Below are positions 8,431 to 17,621 of a DNA stretch of 64,000 bases, piece by piece. How positions within the stretch are numbered: the stretch's first letter is position 1; every line of letters begins with the position of its first letter. The DNA comes from Mycobacterium parmense (lineage in GTDB: Bacteria > Actinomycetota > Actinomycetes > Mycobacteriales > Mycobacteriaceae), in the NCBI RefSeq assembly GCF_010730575.1, contig NZ_AP022614.1, forward strand, positions 5,766,001 through 5,830,000, in the 5' to 3' direction. The notes beneath the pieces were generated by a model that was not told where the DNA came from, ran no database searches, and saw only the letters and a program-made list of their open reading frames with translations. The position numbers and the translations under genes are program-made.

Positions 8431-9174
8431 TTGGGTCGGCATATTCACGTGATCGGCATCGGCGCCGGCGACCCCGGCTTCGTGACCATCCAGGCCATCA
8501 AGGCGCTCAACGACACCCAGGTGTTCTTCGCCATGGACAAGGGTGAGGCGAAAAGCGATCTGGTGGCGCTGCGGCGCGACATCTGCGCACGGTTCATCCG
8601 GGAGCCCGGCTACCGGTTCGTGGAGCTGCCCGATCCGAAGCGTTCCGCCGGCTCCGACTACCGGGGTGCCGTCTCGGACTGGCATGCGGCCCGGGCACGG
8701 CTGTGGGCGGCGGCCATCCGCGACGAGCTCGGCACCGACGGGGTGGGGGCCTTCCTGGCATGGGGCGACCCCTCGCTGTACGACAGCACGCTGCGCATCC
8801 TCGACGCGGTCGCGCAGGCCGTCGACTTCGACTACGACGTCGTCCCGGGGATCACCGCGGTGCAGGCGCTGACCGCCCGGCACCGCATCCCGCTCAACGA
8901 GGTCGGCGAACCGGTCGTCATCACCACCGGCCGGCAGCTGCGCGCGCACGGTCTGAGCGGATCGGCCGTGGTGATGCTCGACGGCGATTGCTCGTTCCAA
9001 GCGTGCCCCGCCGATACCCGGATCTGGTGGGGCGCTTACCTGGGCACCGACGACGAGTTGCTGGTGACCGGGACTGTCGGCGACGTGGGTGACCGCATCG
9101 CCGAACTGCGAGCCGACGCCCGAGCGCGGCGCGGCTGGATCATGGACACCTATTTGCTCAGGGCGGCAGACTGA
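8431..9174 (+). CDS. cobF: Precorrin-6A synthase (deacetylating) CobF
   Basis: The product (247 residues from this start) is a tetrapyrrole methylase: N-terminal HVIGIGAGDPGFVTIQAI, the GVGAFLAWGDPSLYDST segment (S-adenosylmethionine site) and DYDVVPGITAVQAL. The pattern R-H-x-I-P-L-N and the overall length fit CobF of the aerobic cobalamin route, which methylates C1 and removes the acetate of precorrin-5. The start TTG 8431 follows a GGAGGG motif; an upstream GTG at 8407 is possible. CobF is known to be missing from the M. tuberculosis complex but present in other mycobacteria, so its presence argues against that complex. No other cob genes are nearby; the glycosylase gene begins four bases downstream. 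Confidence 0.88.
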   Translation: MGRHIHVIGIGAGDPGFVTIQAIKALNDTQVFFAMDKGEAKSDLVALRRDICARFIREPGYRFVELPDPKRSAGSDYRGAVSDWHAARARLWAAAIRDELGTDGVGAFLAWGDPSLYDSTLRILDAVAQAVDFDYDVVPGITAVQALTARHRIPLNEVGEPVVITTGRQLRAHGLSGSAVVMLDGDCSFQACPADTRIWWGAYLGTDDELLVTGTVGDVGDRIAELRADARARRGWIMDTYLLRAAD

Positions 9175-9178
9175 ACCA

Positions 9179-10042
9179 GTGCCCGAACTTCCCGAAATAG
9201 AAGCGCTGGCCGACCACTTGCGGCGCCACGCCGTGGGCCTGACGGTCGGACGCGTCGACGTGGCCGCGCTGGCCGTCCTGAAGACCTTCGACCCGCCGAT
9301 GAACGCCCTGCACGGGCAGGCCGTCGTCGGGGCGCGACGGTGGGGCAAATACCTCGGGCTGCAGGCCGGCGAGCTGTACCTCGTCGCCCACCTGTCGCGG
9401 GCGGGCTGGCTGCGCTGGTCGGACAAGCTGGCCGCGGCACCGCTGCGGCCGGGCAAGGGCCCGATCGCGCTGCGGGTGCACCTGGGAACCCCCGGTGAGG
9501 CACCCGGCTTCGACCTCACCGAGGCCGGGACGCAGAAGCGGCTGGCCGTGTGGCTTGTCGACGACCCCCAACGGGTGCCGGGGATCGCCGCGCTGGGCCC
9601 GGACGCACTGGACCTGGGCGTCGACGACCTGGCCAGGCTGCTCGCCGGCAACACCGGCCGGATCAAGACCGTCATCACCGACCAGAAGGTCATCGCCGGG
9701 ATCGGCAACGCCTACAGCGACGAGATCCTGCACGTCGCCAAGATCTCGCCGTTCGCGACGGCGGGGAAGCTGACCGGCGAACACCTCATCGCCCTGCACG
9801 ACGCGATGGTGTCGGTGTTGCGCGACGCGGTGAGCCGCTCCGTCGGCCAGGGGGCCGCCACCCTGAAGGGAGAGAAGCGCTCCGGGCTGCGGGTGCACGC
9901 CCGCACCGGGCTGCCGTGCCCGGTGTGCGGCGACACCGTCCGCGAGGTTTCCTTCGCCGACAAGTCTTTTCAGTATTGCCCGACCTGTCAGACCGGCGGC
10001 AAGGTGCTGGCCGACCGGCGGATGTCACGACTGCTCAAGTAG
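9179..10042 (+). CDS. Fpg/Nei family DNA glycosylase (full length)
   Basis: The 287-residue protein begins with P-E-L-P-E after the initiator, giving the catalytic N-terminal Pro and Glu of formamidopyrimidine/endonuclease VIII glycosylases. It has the helix-two-turn-helix segment GIGNAYSDEILHVAKISPFA and a C-terminal zinc finger with Cys pairs CPVC and CPTC. It removes oxidised bases and nicks the abasic site. It corresponds to Rv0944, which I recall as only 158 residues and lacking the catalytic N-terminus; here the gene is whole. The GTG start at 9179 is fixed by the requirement for Pro at position 2. It lies four bases after cobF and may be co-transcribed with it. Confidence 0.88.
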   Translation: MPELPEIEALADHLRRHAVGLTVGRVDVAALAVLKTFDPPMNALHGQAVVGARRWGKYLGLQAGELYLVAHLSRAGWLRWSDKLAAAPLRPGKGPIALRVHLGTPGEAPGFDLTEAGTQKRLAVWLVDDPQRVPGIAALGPDALDLGVDDLARLLAGNTGRIKTVITDQKVIAGIGNAYSDEILHVAKISPFATAGKLTGEHLIALHDAMVSVLRDAVSRSVGQGAATLKGEKRSGLRVHARTGLPCPVCGDTVREVSFADKSFQYCPTCQTGGKVLADRRMSRLLK

Positions 10043-10060
10043 CCGCCGTCGCCGGTCGCT

Positions 10061-10822
10061 ATGCTCACCCGGGTGACCCGCCAGAAGATCCTGATCACCG
10101 GTGCCAGCTCCGGTCTGGGCGCCGGAATGGCGCGCGCCTTCGCCGCCAAGGGCCGCGACCTGGCGCTCTGCGCCCGTCGAACCGACCGGCTCGATGAGCT
10201 GAAAGCCGAACTGCTGCAACAACATCCCGGAATCAAGATCGCGGTCGCCGCCCTGGATGTCAACGACCACGAGCAGGTGCCCAAGGTATTCGCCGAGCTC
10301 AGCGACGAGCTCGGGGGCATCGACCGGGTCGTCGTCAACGCCGGCATCGGCAAGGGCGCCAAGCTCGGCTCGGGCAAGATGTGGGCCAACAAGGCGACCC
10401 TCGAGACCAACCTGGTGGCCGCGCTGGTGCAGATCGAGACGGCGCTCGAAATGTTCACCAAGAACGGGTCGGGCCACCTGGTGCTGATCTCGTCGGTGCT
10501 CGGCACCAAGGGGGTGCCGGGCGTCAAAGCCGCCTACGCCGCAAGCAAAGCCGGGATGCGTTCGCTGGGCGAGTCCCTGCGCGCCGAGTACCGAGGCGGG
10601 CCCATCAAGGTCTCGGTGATCGAGCCCGGCTACATCGAGTCGGAGATGACGGCCAAGTCGAACAGCACCCTGTTCATGGTGAACAACGACACGGGCGTCC
10701 GGGCGCTGGTGGCCGCAATCGAGCGCGAGCCCGGGCGCGCCGTGGTGCCGTGGTGGCCATGGGGCCCGCTGGTGCAGCTGATGCGGGTGCTGCCGCCACC
10801 GCTGACGAGGGTCTTCGCCTGA
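10061..10822 (+). CDS. Short-chain dehydrogenase/reductase (Rv0945-like)
   Basis: The 253-residue SDR has TGASSGLG near residue 14, ALDVND (cofactor-binding acidic turn), NAGIG, the catalytic Ser of LISSV, Y-A-A-S-K (catalytic Tyr/Lys) and PGYIESEM. The ALCARRTDRLDEL segment after the second strand suggests NADP(H) preference. Its length equals that of Rv0945 as I recall it. It follows the glycosylase by 18 bases and is convergent with pgi. Substrate unknown. GTG 10073 is a possible alternative start. Confidence 0.87.
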   Translation: MLTRVTRQKILITGASSGLGAGMARAFAAKGRDLALCARRTDRLDELKAELLQQHPGIKIAVAALDVNDHEQVPKVFAELSDELGGIDRVVVNAGIGKGAKLGSGKMWANKATLETNLVAALVQIETALEMFTKNGSGHLVLISSVLGTKGVPGVKAAYAASKAGMRSLGESLRAEYRGGPIKVSVIEPGYIESEMTAKSNSTLFMVNNDTGVRALVAAIEREPGRAVVPWWPWGPLVQLMRVLPPPLTRVFA

Positions 10823-10895
10823 GCCGACGGGCGTGCGTCTCGGCAGGCGACGCGTCGCGGATGAGCCCGACGGCGCACCCTCGCGGGCCGAGGGG

Positions 10896-12560
10896 TCAGC
10901 CCGCGCGCCCTCTTTCGGTGCGGTAGCGGCGGACCAGCGCGTCGGTCGAGCTGTCGGATTGCGGTGCCGGCGGGGTGTCCGCGGTGATCACCGGCAGCAG
11001 CGCCTTGGCCTGCGTCTTGCCCAGCTCGACGCCCCACTGATCGAACGAGTCGATGCCCCAGATGACGCCCTCGGTGAACACCTGATGCTCGTAGAGGGCG
11101 ATCAGCTGGCCCAGCACCGACGGTGTGAGCCGGTCGGCCAGGATCGACGTCGACGGCCGGTTGCCCGGCATCACCTTGTGCGGCACGATGTCGGCCGGCG
11201 TGCCCTCGGCGGCGATCTCCTCGGCCGTCTTGCCGAACGCCAGCACCTGGGTCTGGGCGAAGAAGTTGCTCATCAACAAGTCGTGCATGCTGCCGGTGCC
11301 GTCGGCGGTGGGCAGGTCGTCGGTGGGCTGGCTGAAGCCGATGAAGTCCGCGGGCACCAGGCGGGTGCCCTGGTGCAACAACTGGTAGAAGGCGTGCTGA
11401 CCGTTGGTCCCCGGTTCGCCCCAGAAGATTTCGCCGGTGTCGGTGGTGACCGGCGTGCCGTCGGCGCGCGTCGATTTGCCGTTGGACTCCATGGTCAGCT
11501 GCTGCAGGTATGCCGCGAAACGGGCGAGGTCGTTGGAGTACGGCAGCACCGCCCGCGACTGGGCGCCCATGAAGTTCGAGTACCACAGTCCGATGAGGCC
11601 GAGCAGGACGGGCGCGTTGGCCTCGAGCGGTGCCGTCTGGAAATGCCGGTCGACGATGTGGAATCCGGACAGGAAGTCGCCGAACGCCTCGCGGCCGATG
11701 ACGGCCATCACCGACAGGCCGATCGCCGAGTCGACCGAGTACCGCCCGCCGACCCAGTCCCAGAACCCGAACATGTTGTCGGTGTTGATGCCGAAGTCGT
11801 CGACCAGGCGTTTGTTGGTGGAGACGGCCACGAAGTGCTTGGACACGGCGGCGTCGCCGAGGGAGTCGGTGAGCCAGCGCCGTGCCGCGGTCGCGTTGGT
11901 CAGGGTCTCCAGCGTGGAGAAGGTCTTCGACGCGACGATGAAAAGCGTTGTGGCGGGGTCCAAGTCGGCCAAGGTGGCCACCAGGTCGGCCGGGTCGACG
12001 TTGGAGACGAAGCGCGCCGAGATCCCCCCGTCGGCGTAGTGGCGCAAGGCCTGGACCACCATCATCGGCCCCAGGTCCGACCCGCCGATCCCGATGTTGA
12101 CGACGGTGCTGATCTTTTTCCCGGTGGCACCCGTCCATTCACCGCTGCGTAACCGGTCGGTGAAGTCGCCCATCGCGTCGAGCACGGAGTGCACGTCCGC
12201 GACGACGTCCTGGCCGTCGACGCTGAGCTCGGCGTCGCGGGGCAGCCGCAGCGCGGTGTGCAGTACCGCGCGGTCCTCGGAGGTGTTGATGTGGGCCCCG
12301 GCAAACATCTGGTCGCGGCGTTCCTCGAGGTTTGCCGCGCGCGCCAGATCGACGAGCAGCGTGAGCGTCTCTCGCGTGACCCGGTGTTTGCTGTAGTCGA
12401 TGTAGAGGTCACCGACCTCGACGGTCAGCTCGCGGCCGCGATCGGGGTCGTCTTCGAAGAACTTCCGTAGATGCGTCTCACCTATTTGCCCGTGGTGGTT
12501 GCGCAGGCCGGCCCACGCCGGGGTGGCGGTGATGTCGGGGATGGTTTGCACGGAAGTCAT
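10896..12560 (-). CDS. pgi: Glucose-6-phosphate isomerase
   Basis: The 554-residue enzyme interconverts glucose 6-phosphate and fructose 6-phosphate. Both family signatures are visible: the region around [12 protein letters not shown] (residues 150-160) and the [14 protein letters not shown] motif near the C-terminus. The sugar-isomerase core [15 protein letters not shown] and the catalytic Glu segment [18 protein letters not shown] are also present. Length and context match Rv0946c. The ATG at 12560 gives the normal N-terminus. It is followed on the same strand only by the convergent SDR, so it is probably monocistronic or last after chorismate mutase. Confidence 0.95.
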   Translation of the reverse strand: MTSVQTIPDITATPAWAGLRNHHGQIGETHLRKFFEDDPDRGRELTVEVGDLYIDYSKHRVTRETLTLLVDLARAANLEERRDQMFAGAHINTSEDRAVLHTALRLPRDAELSVDGQDVVADVHSVLDAMGDFTDRLRSGEWTGATGKKISTVVNIGIGGSDLGPMMVVQALRHYADGGISARFVSNVDPADLVATLADLDPATTLFIVASKTFSTLETLTNATAARRWLTDSLGDAAVSKHFVAVSTNKRLVDDFGINTDNMFGFWDWVGGRYSVDSAIGLSVMAVIGREAFGDFLSGFHIVDRHFQTAPLEANAPVLLGLIGLWYSNFMGAQSRAVLPYSNDLARFAAYLQQLTMESNGKSTRADGTPVTTDTGEIFWGEPGTNGQHAFYQLLHQGTRLVPADFIGFSQPTDDLPTADGTGSMHDLLMSNFFAQTQVLAFGKTAEEIAAEGTPADIVPHKVMPGNRPSTSILADRLTPSVLGQLIALYEHQVFTEGVIWGIDSFDQWGVELGKTQAKALLPVITADTPPAPQSDSSTDALVRRYRTERGRAG

Positions 12561-12658
12561 TGGCGCGGCTCCTCCTCATCGCTTCGCTCTGCATCGTCGC
12601 CGACGCGGGTCATGATTCGACCCTATGCGCGGCAACGCGACGGAGCCAGGCGTGACGG

Positions 12659-12970
12659 TCAGTGGCCGAGCCGGCCCCTGCCCAACCGCAGCAGCAGCAT
12701 CGCCAGGTCCTTGCCCTCGGGGCCGAGCTCGCTGTAGCGCTCGATCACCTTCATCTCGCGGCTGTGCACCAGCCTGGTGCCACCGGAGGCCATGCGGGCG
12801 CGGCCGATCGCCTGGGACACCTCGGCGCGCCGCTTCACGGCGGCGAGGATCTCGGCGTCCAGCCGGTCGATCTCCCGGCGCAACTGGTCGATGTCGGGTG
12901 CCTGCGAGACGGTTTCCACGTTCATTTCTGCCAACTCCGCGTTCTCGTGATGTGGGGGTTCTGGTCTCAT
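12659..12970 (-). CDS. Chorismate mutase (AroQ type, intracellular)
   Basis: This 103-residue all-helical protein has the AroQ pattern: DQLRREIDRLDAEILAAVKRR, then EVSQAIGRARM and the C-terminal MLLLRLGRGRLGH that is characteristic of the M. tuberculosis enzyme Rv0948c. It converts chorismate to prephenate for Phe and Tyr synthesis. The family is weakly active alone and is activated by complex formation with DAHP synthase; the C-terminal RLGH tail is part of that interface in the known structure. ATG 12925 (M-N-V-E-T-V) is an alternative start. Two hairpins lie upstream in its leader. Confidence 0.88.
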   Translation of the reverse strand: MRPEPPHHENAELAEMNVETVSQAPDIDQLRREIDRLDAEILAAVKRRAEVSQAIGRARMASGGTRLVHSREMKVIERYSELGPEGKDLAMLLLRLGRGRLGH

Positions 12971-12996
12971 CCGGTATCGGGCCTCACAAAAGAGAC

Positions 12997-13029
12997 GAGC
13001 CCCGAGTCCGGAAGCGGACCACGGGGCTC
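12997..13029 (-). terminator. Strong hairpin with U-rich tail in the chorismate mutase leader
   Basis: On the minus strand GAGCCCCG pairs with CGGGGCTC, with an inner GTCCG/CGGAC stem and a CTTC tetraloop, followed by GTCTCTTTTGTG. It looks like an intrinsic terminator or attenuator 27 bases before the chorismate mutase ATG at 12970. It could also stop minus-strand transcription entering from the uvrD1 side. Confidence 0.5.
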
Positions 13030-13046
13030 TGCGAAGCAGTTACACC

Positions 13047-13071
13047 ACGGGCACCGCTAACCGGTACCCGT
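13047..13071. repeat. Second hairpin upstream of chorismate mutase
   Basis: ACGGG-C-ACCG pairs with CGGT-A-CCCGT around a CTAAC loop. It stands 17 bases from the terminator-like hairpin, so the leader between chorismate mutase and uvrD1 is highly structured. Confidence 0.45.
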
Positions 13072-13251
13072 AGAAAAATCGGCTGGGCCACTCGCTGGGT
13101 GAGGGCGGCCGACTGCACTGCGCTTTGACCACGTCCCGAGTCTGCCACCAACGACTGCCCAGGTGCAAAAACGATGCGCGCAACCGGGATCACGACCTGT
13201 CCGGGCGCCTTGGCTCCCGGCGTCGGTGAGCGGCGGTAAGTTTGGAGCGAC

Positions 13252-15669
13252 ATGAGTGTGCACGCAACGGAAACCCAGCCGGCATCCGAAGCAGACCAGC
13301 TTCTCGCCGGCCTCAACCCGCAACAGCGCCAGGCGGTGGTGCACGAGGGTTCGCCGCTGCTGATCGTCGCCGGAGCGGGCTCGGGCAAGACGGCGGTGCT
13401 GACGCGCCGGATCGCCTACCTGATCGCTGCGCGCGGCGTCGGCGTCGGTCAGATCCTCGCCATCACCTTCACCAACAAGGCCGCCGCCGAGATGCGCGAA
13501 CGGGTGGTGCGCCTGGTCGGCAACCGGGCCCACGCGATGTGGGTGTCCACCTTCCACTCGACCTGCGTGCGCATCCTGCGCAACCAGGCGTCGCTGATCG
13601 AGGGCCTCAACTCCAACTTCTCGATCTACGACGCCGACGACTCGCGGCGGCTGCTACAGATGATCGGCCGCGACATGGGCCTGGACATCAAGCGCTATTC
13701 ACCCCGCCTGCTGGCCAACGCGATCTCCAACCTGAAGAACGAGCTGATCTATCCGGACGAGGCCGTGGCCGCGCTGAACGACGGCTCCGACGACCTGTCC
13801 CGCACCGTCGCCTCGGTGTACGGCGAATATCAGCGCCGGCTGCGGGCGGCCAACGCGCTGGACTTCGACGACCTGATCGGCGAGACGGTTGCGGTGCTGC
13901 GGGCCTTTCCGCAGATCGCCCAGCACTACCGCCGGCGGTTCCGGCACGTTCTGGTCGACGAGTACCAGGACACCAACCACGCGCAGTACGTCCTGGTGCG
14001 AGAGCTGGCGGGGCGCGGCGGTTCAGCGAGTCTCACCGCGGCCGGCCCGTGGCCCGGCGGAGGCGAGGCGAAGCTGGAACCGTCCAACCGGCGCGGCCAA
14101 GACGACCAAGCGTCGTCCGACGACGTGCCGCCGGCGGAATTGTGCGTCGTCGGCGACGCCGATCAGTCGATCTACGCGTTCCGCGGCGCGACGATCCGCA
14201 ACATCGAGGACTTTGAACGCGACTATCCGGACGCGAGAACCATTCTGCTCGAGCAGAATTACCGCTCGACGCAGAACATCCTGTCGGCGGCCAACTCCGT
14301 GATCGCGCGCAACTCCGGACGCCGCGACAAGCGGCTGTGGACTGACGCCGGCGCCGGCGAGCTGATCGTCGGCTACGTCGCCGACAACGAGCACGACGAG
14401 GCCAGGTTCGTCGCCGAGGAGATCGACGCGCTCGCCGAGCGGGGTGAGATCACCTACAACGACGTGGCCGTCTTCTACCGAACCAACAACTCGTCGCGGT
14501 CGTTCGAAGAGGTGTTCATCCGCGCGGGCATTCCCTACAAAGTCGTTGGGGGAGTGCGCTTCTACGAGCGCAAGGAGATCCGCGACATCGTCGCCTACCT
14601 GCGGGTCCTGGACAACCCCGGGGACGCGGTGAGCCTGCGGCGCATCCTCAACACACCGCGCCGGGGCATCGGGGACCGCGCCGAGGCCTGCGTCGCGGTG
14701 TACGCCGAGAGCACCGGCGCCAGCTTCGCCGACGCGCTCGTGGCCGCCGCCGACGGCAAGGTGCCGATGCTGAACACCCGCGCCCAGAAGGCGATCGCGG
14801 GGTTCGTCGAGCTGCTCGACGAGCTGAGGGGACGCCTCGACGACGATCTCGGCGACCTCGTCGAGTCGGTACTCGAACGCACCGGATACCGGCGCGAGCT
14901 GGAATCGTCCACCGACCCGCAGGAGTTGGCCCGGTTGGACAACCTCAACGAACTCGTCAGCGTCGCACACGAATTCAGCACCGACCGCGCCAACGCGGCC
15001 GCCCTGGACGAGTCCCTGCAGGCGCCGGAGGACGAGGACGTGCCGGACACCGGCGTGCTGGCCGAGTTCCTGGAGCGGGTGTCGCTGGTCGCCGACGCCG
15101 ACGAGATTCCCGAGCACGGCTCCGGTGTGGTCACGCTGACGACGCTGCACACCGCGAAGGGACTGGAATTCCCGGTGGTGTTCGTCACCGGCTGGGAGGA
15201 CGGCATGTTCCCGCACATGCGGGCGCTCGACGATCCGGCCGAACTCTGCGAGGAGCGGAGGCTGGCCTACGTCGGCATCACCCGTGCCCGCCAGCGGCTG
15301 TACCTGAGCAGGGCCATCGTCCGGTCTTCCTGGGGGCAGCCGATGCTCAACCCGGAATCCCGGTTCCTGCGCGAGGTCCCCCAGGAGCTCATCGAGTGGC
15401 GGCGCACGGCACCGGCCCCGTCGTTCAGCGCCCCGGTCAGCGGAGCCGGCCGGTTCGGGACGCCGCGCGGGGCGCCGACTCGCTCGGGGGCGGGTAAACG
15501 ACCGCTACTGGTCTTGGAGCCCGGCGATCGGGTGAGCCACGACAAATACGGGCTGGGCAGGGTGGAGGAGGTCTCGGGGGCCGGCGAGTCGGCCATGTCG
15601 CTGATCGACTTCGGCAGTTCCGGGCGGGTGAAGCTGATGCACAACCACGCGCCGATCAGCAAGCTCTGA
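13252..15669 (+). CDS. uvrD1: ATP-dependent DNA helicase UvrD1/PcrA
   Basis: The 805-residue superfamily 1A helicase has the Q motif LNPQQRQAV, Walker A AGAGSGKT, motif Ia ITFTNKAAAEM, motif II VDEYQDTN, motif III GDADQSIYAFRGA, motif IV LEQNYRSTQNIL, motif V TLHTAKGLEFPVV and motif VI AYVGITRARQRLYLS. A C-terminal Tudor-like segment (GDRVSHDKYGLGRVEEV) matches the region through which mycobacterial UvrD1 contacts partners; UvrD1 is known to be stimulated by Ku. It unwinds DNA in nucleotide excision and break repair. Compared with Rv0949 as I recall it (771 residues), an extra low-complexity segment of about 30 residues sits between motifs II and III (about 14020-14130). Confidence 0.93.
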   Translation: MSVHATETQPASEADQLLAGLNPQQRQAVVHEGSPLLIVAGAGSGKTAVLTRRIAYLIAARGVGVGQILAITFTNKAAAEMRERVVRLVGNRAHAMWVSTFHSTCVRILRNQASLIEGLNSNFSIYDADDSRRLLQMIGRDMGLDIKRYSPRLLANAISNLKNELIYPDEAVAALNDGSDDLSRTVASVYGEYQRRLRAANALDFDDLIGETVAVLRAFPQIAQHYRRRFRHVLVDEYQDTNHAQYVLVRELAGRGGSASLTAAGPWPGGGEAKLEPSNRRGQDDQASSDDVPPAELCVVGDADQSIYAFRGATIRNIEDFERDYPDARTILLEQNYRSTQNILSAANSVIARNSGRRDKRLWTDAGAGELIVGYVADNEHDEARFVAEEIDALAERGEITYNDVAVFYRTNNSSRSFEEVFIRAGIPYKVVGGVRFYERKEIRDIVAYLRVLDNPGDAVSLRRILNTPRRGIGDRAEACVAVYAESTGASFADALVAAADGKVPMLNTRAQKAIAGFVELLDELRGRLDDDLGDLVESVLERTGYRRELESSTDPQELARLDNLNELVSVAHEFSTDRANAAALDESLQAPEDEDVPDTGVLAEFLERVSLVADADEIPEHGSGVVTLTTLHTAKGLEFPVVFVTGWEDGMFPHMRALDDPAELCEERRLAYVGITRARQRLYLSRAIVRSSWGQPMLNPESRFLREVPQELIEWRRTAPAPSFSAPVSGAGRFGTPRGAPTRSGAGKRPLLVLEPGDRVSHDKYGLGRVEEVSGAGESAMSLIDFGSSGRVKLMHNHAPISKL

Positions 15670-15682
15670 TGCGCGGGCGCAG

Positions 15683-16261
15683 CTAGTCGGCGTCCACCCA
15701 GCGCTTCGTCTCGGGCAGCATCACCAATACCACCGTGGCGATCGGCAGGACCGGGAGCAGGTGAACGATCCATGCGACGCGGGCACCGGCGATGAACACC
15801 CCGAGGTAGGTCAGGAATGCGACCACTGCCCCGGCCAGCAGGAGATACCGACTGACCGATCGCCGCTGCAGCAACATGATGACGCCCGAGATCGTGGTCG
15901 AGGCGAACACCAGGGCGAGAAACGCGATCGCGATGCAGAACAGGCGGTCGGTCCGCCACCAGCCGGCGATCAGGTCGGTGGCCACCACCGATGCCGCCCA
16001 CCCGCTGACGATGCTGACGGCGCAGGCGGCGATCGCCGTGCGGTCGCGCGGCTCAAGCCCCGGCACCCCCGAGAAACCTCTCCGCCGGCCCACCTCGTGG
16101 CTGCCGACGTGAGGCGCCGGCGGCCGGGGAATGTGCGTGGTCGGGGAGTCCGGGACCGTGGGTATCGGTCCGGTGGGCGCACGGCGGATGATCCGCGTCC
16201 GCGAGTCGGACGGGGGTTCAGGCGGGTGCGGGGTGGGCGGAGGCTGGTTCGGCGCGGTCAC
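15683..16261 (-). CDS. Small membrane protein with Pro-rich N-terminus
   Basis: The 192-residue product has a Pro/Thr-rich, positively charged cytoplasmic N-terminus of about 70 residues and then four hydrophobic segments, at about 75-98, 105-127, 137-158 and 162-182. I recognise no domain. It begins at GTG 16261, one base after the TGA of the M23 peptidase gene, so the two are a coupled unit. A role in the envelope alongside the peptidase is an inference from this linkage. Confidence 0.7.
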   Translation of the reverse strand: MTAPNQPPPTPHPPEPPSDSRTRIIRRAPTGPIPTVPDSPTTHIPRPPAPHVGSHEVGRRRGFSGVPGLEPRDRTAIAACAVSIVSGWAASVVATDLIAGWWRTDRLFCIAIAFLALVFASTTISGVIMLLQRRSVSRYLLLAGAVVAFLTYLGVFIAGARVAWIVHLLPVLPIATVVLVMLPETKRWVDAD

Positions 16262-16262
16262 C

Positions 16263-17372
16263 TCATCCAGCGTAGTTGCCCACGAAAATACCCCGCTTGG
16301 CCAGCCACGGAACGGGGTCGATTCGCTCGGTGCCGCCCTGCAGCACCTCGAAATGCAGGTGGGGGCCGGTGGAATTGCCCCGGTTGCCCATGGTGGCTAT
16401 CTGGTCGCCGGCCATCACGCGCTCACCCACGCTGACCAGCGTGGTGTTGATGTGCCCGTAGAGCGTGACCGTGCCGTCGGCGTGGCGCAGCTTGACCAGC
16501 ATGCCGTAGCCGGCGGCCGGCCCCGAGTCGATCACCACGCCGTCGGACACCGCGACGATGGGAGTTCCGATCGAGTTGGCGAGGTCGATGCCGGCGTGCA
16601 GGACCCCCCAGCGGTAGCCGAAGTTCGAGGTGAAGATGCCGTGCGTCGGCATGACGTACAGCGGCTGCTGCAGCCGGGCCTCGCGCTGCGCGCGATCGTT
16701 GGCGAAGGCGAGGCCTTTGGCCAGCTCCTGGTTGTGGATGGCGGCGGTCGCCGCGGGCTGGACCGCGATCACCTGGGCGCCGCGGGCGGTGCCGGTGCCC
16801 GCGCCGCTCGCGAGGGCCGACACGTTGGCGGTCAGTACCGCCTCGGTTTTGGGGGTGTCGGCATGGCTGGTCGCCGTGTGGGCCGCCGCGGCCGCGGCGC
16901 CGGCGGCCATCGCCGAGATGAGCAGCCGGCCCCTGGCCGCGCTGGTCGGTTCCTTGCGGTGCTGCCCGCCCCGCCGCGCCACGGAAACGACGTCGGCGGT
17001 CGTCGGGTGGTCGAGGCGCGACGCGCGGCGTGGGGTGACGGTGACCCGGGGCAGCACCTCGGTGACGGGGCCGGCGAGCCACAGCGGGCTCAGGTCGTCA
17101 GCGCCGTCGAGGTCGTCGAGTTCGGGCGCCAGCAGCACCTGCGCCGCGTTGTCGAACGTCGAGTCGTTGCTGAAGTCCAGGTCGTCGAGATCGCCGACGT
17201 CCTCGCTGAATTCCAGGTCGTCGAAGTCGAATCCGTCCAGCGGAAGGATCTCGGTGACTTCGTTGCGGTGGGGCTGCGCCCAACTCTCTTGGCGGGCACG
17301 GACGGCTCCGGCCAGGGCGGAAGGAGAGAAACGGTGCTCGGACAAGCTGAAATGTCCTCGTTTTGTGACCAT
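16263..17372 (-). CDS. M23-family metallopeptidase, membrane-anchored
   Basis: The 369-residue protein has a long cytoplasmic N-terminus rich in Asp ([14 protein letters not shown]), one Ala-rich membrane or signal segment near residues 145-165, and a C-terminal LytM/M23 domain with H-A-G-I-D and H-L-H-F-E-V, plus [24 protein letters not shown]. It probably cleaves peptidoglycan cross-bridges or activates other hydrolases outside the membrane. It corresponds to Rv0950c. All zinc-ligand positions appear intact. A membrane protein gene follows with a one-base gap. The start codon overlaps a 10-bp palindrome ATAACGTTAT at 17371-17380. Confidence 0.88.
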   Translation of the reverse strand: MVTKRGHFSLSEHRFSPSALAGAVRARQESWAQPHRNEVTEILPLDGFDFDDLEFSEDVGDLDDLDFSNDSTFDNAAQVLLAPELDDLDGADDLSPLWLAGPVTEVLPRVTVTPRRASRLDHPTTADVVSVARRGGQHRKEPTSAARGRLLISAMAAGAAAAAAHTATSHADTPKTEAVLTANVSALASGAGTGTARGAQVIAVQPAATAAIHNQELAKGLAFANDRAQREARLQQPLYVMPTHGIFTSNFGYRWGVLHAGIDLANSIGTPIVAVSDGVVIDSGPAAGYGMLVKLRHADGTVTLYGHINTTLVSVGERVMAGDQIATMGNRGNSTGPHLHFEVLQGGTERIDPVPWLAKRGIFVGNYAG

Positions 17373-17447
17373 AACGTTATCTGGACTCTAGGAAGGTATC
17401 GGCTAAGTCACGCGACTGGCAACCTCGGGACAGCATCATCGGGGAAA

Positions 17448-17463
17448 TGTGACCTGAGTCACG
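17448..17463. promoter_or_regulatory. CRP-type binding site upstream of sucCD
   Basis: TGTGACCTGAGTCACG differs only in its last base from the mycobacterial CRP consensus TGTGA-N6-TCACA. A weaker related site, CGTGA-N6-CCACA, lies at 17485-17500. Both are in the 249-base divergent region between the M23 peptidase and sucC, 159 and 122 bases upstream of the sucC ATG. Confidence 0.5.
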
Positions 17464-17621
17464 TTTAACCGTCCGCGGCAGCGCCGTGACCTGCGCCACA
17501 TCGGTGGACGCGACGAAAGTCGCGATTTGGCGTGTGGATACAGTTCGTCCGTGCGAGTTGCCGGATCTGGTGCCGCCTATGTTCACGCCAAGCAGTCAAG
17601 CCGAGTGAAGACAGTGAGCTC

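Noticed and set aside
10630..12138. 502-codon minus-strand frame overlapping pgi
   Set aside because: Out of frame with pgi and full of Arg/Gly/His, as expected of a high-GC shadow.
12561..12658. Possible dispersed repeat (CTCCTCATCGCTTCGCTCTG) after the pgi start
   Set aside because: It looks like a phrase common near mycobacterial genes, but only one copy is in the window, so repetition cannot be shown.
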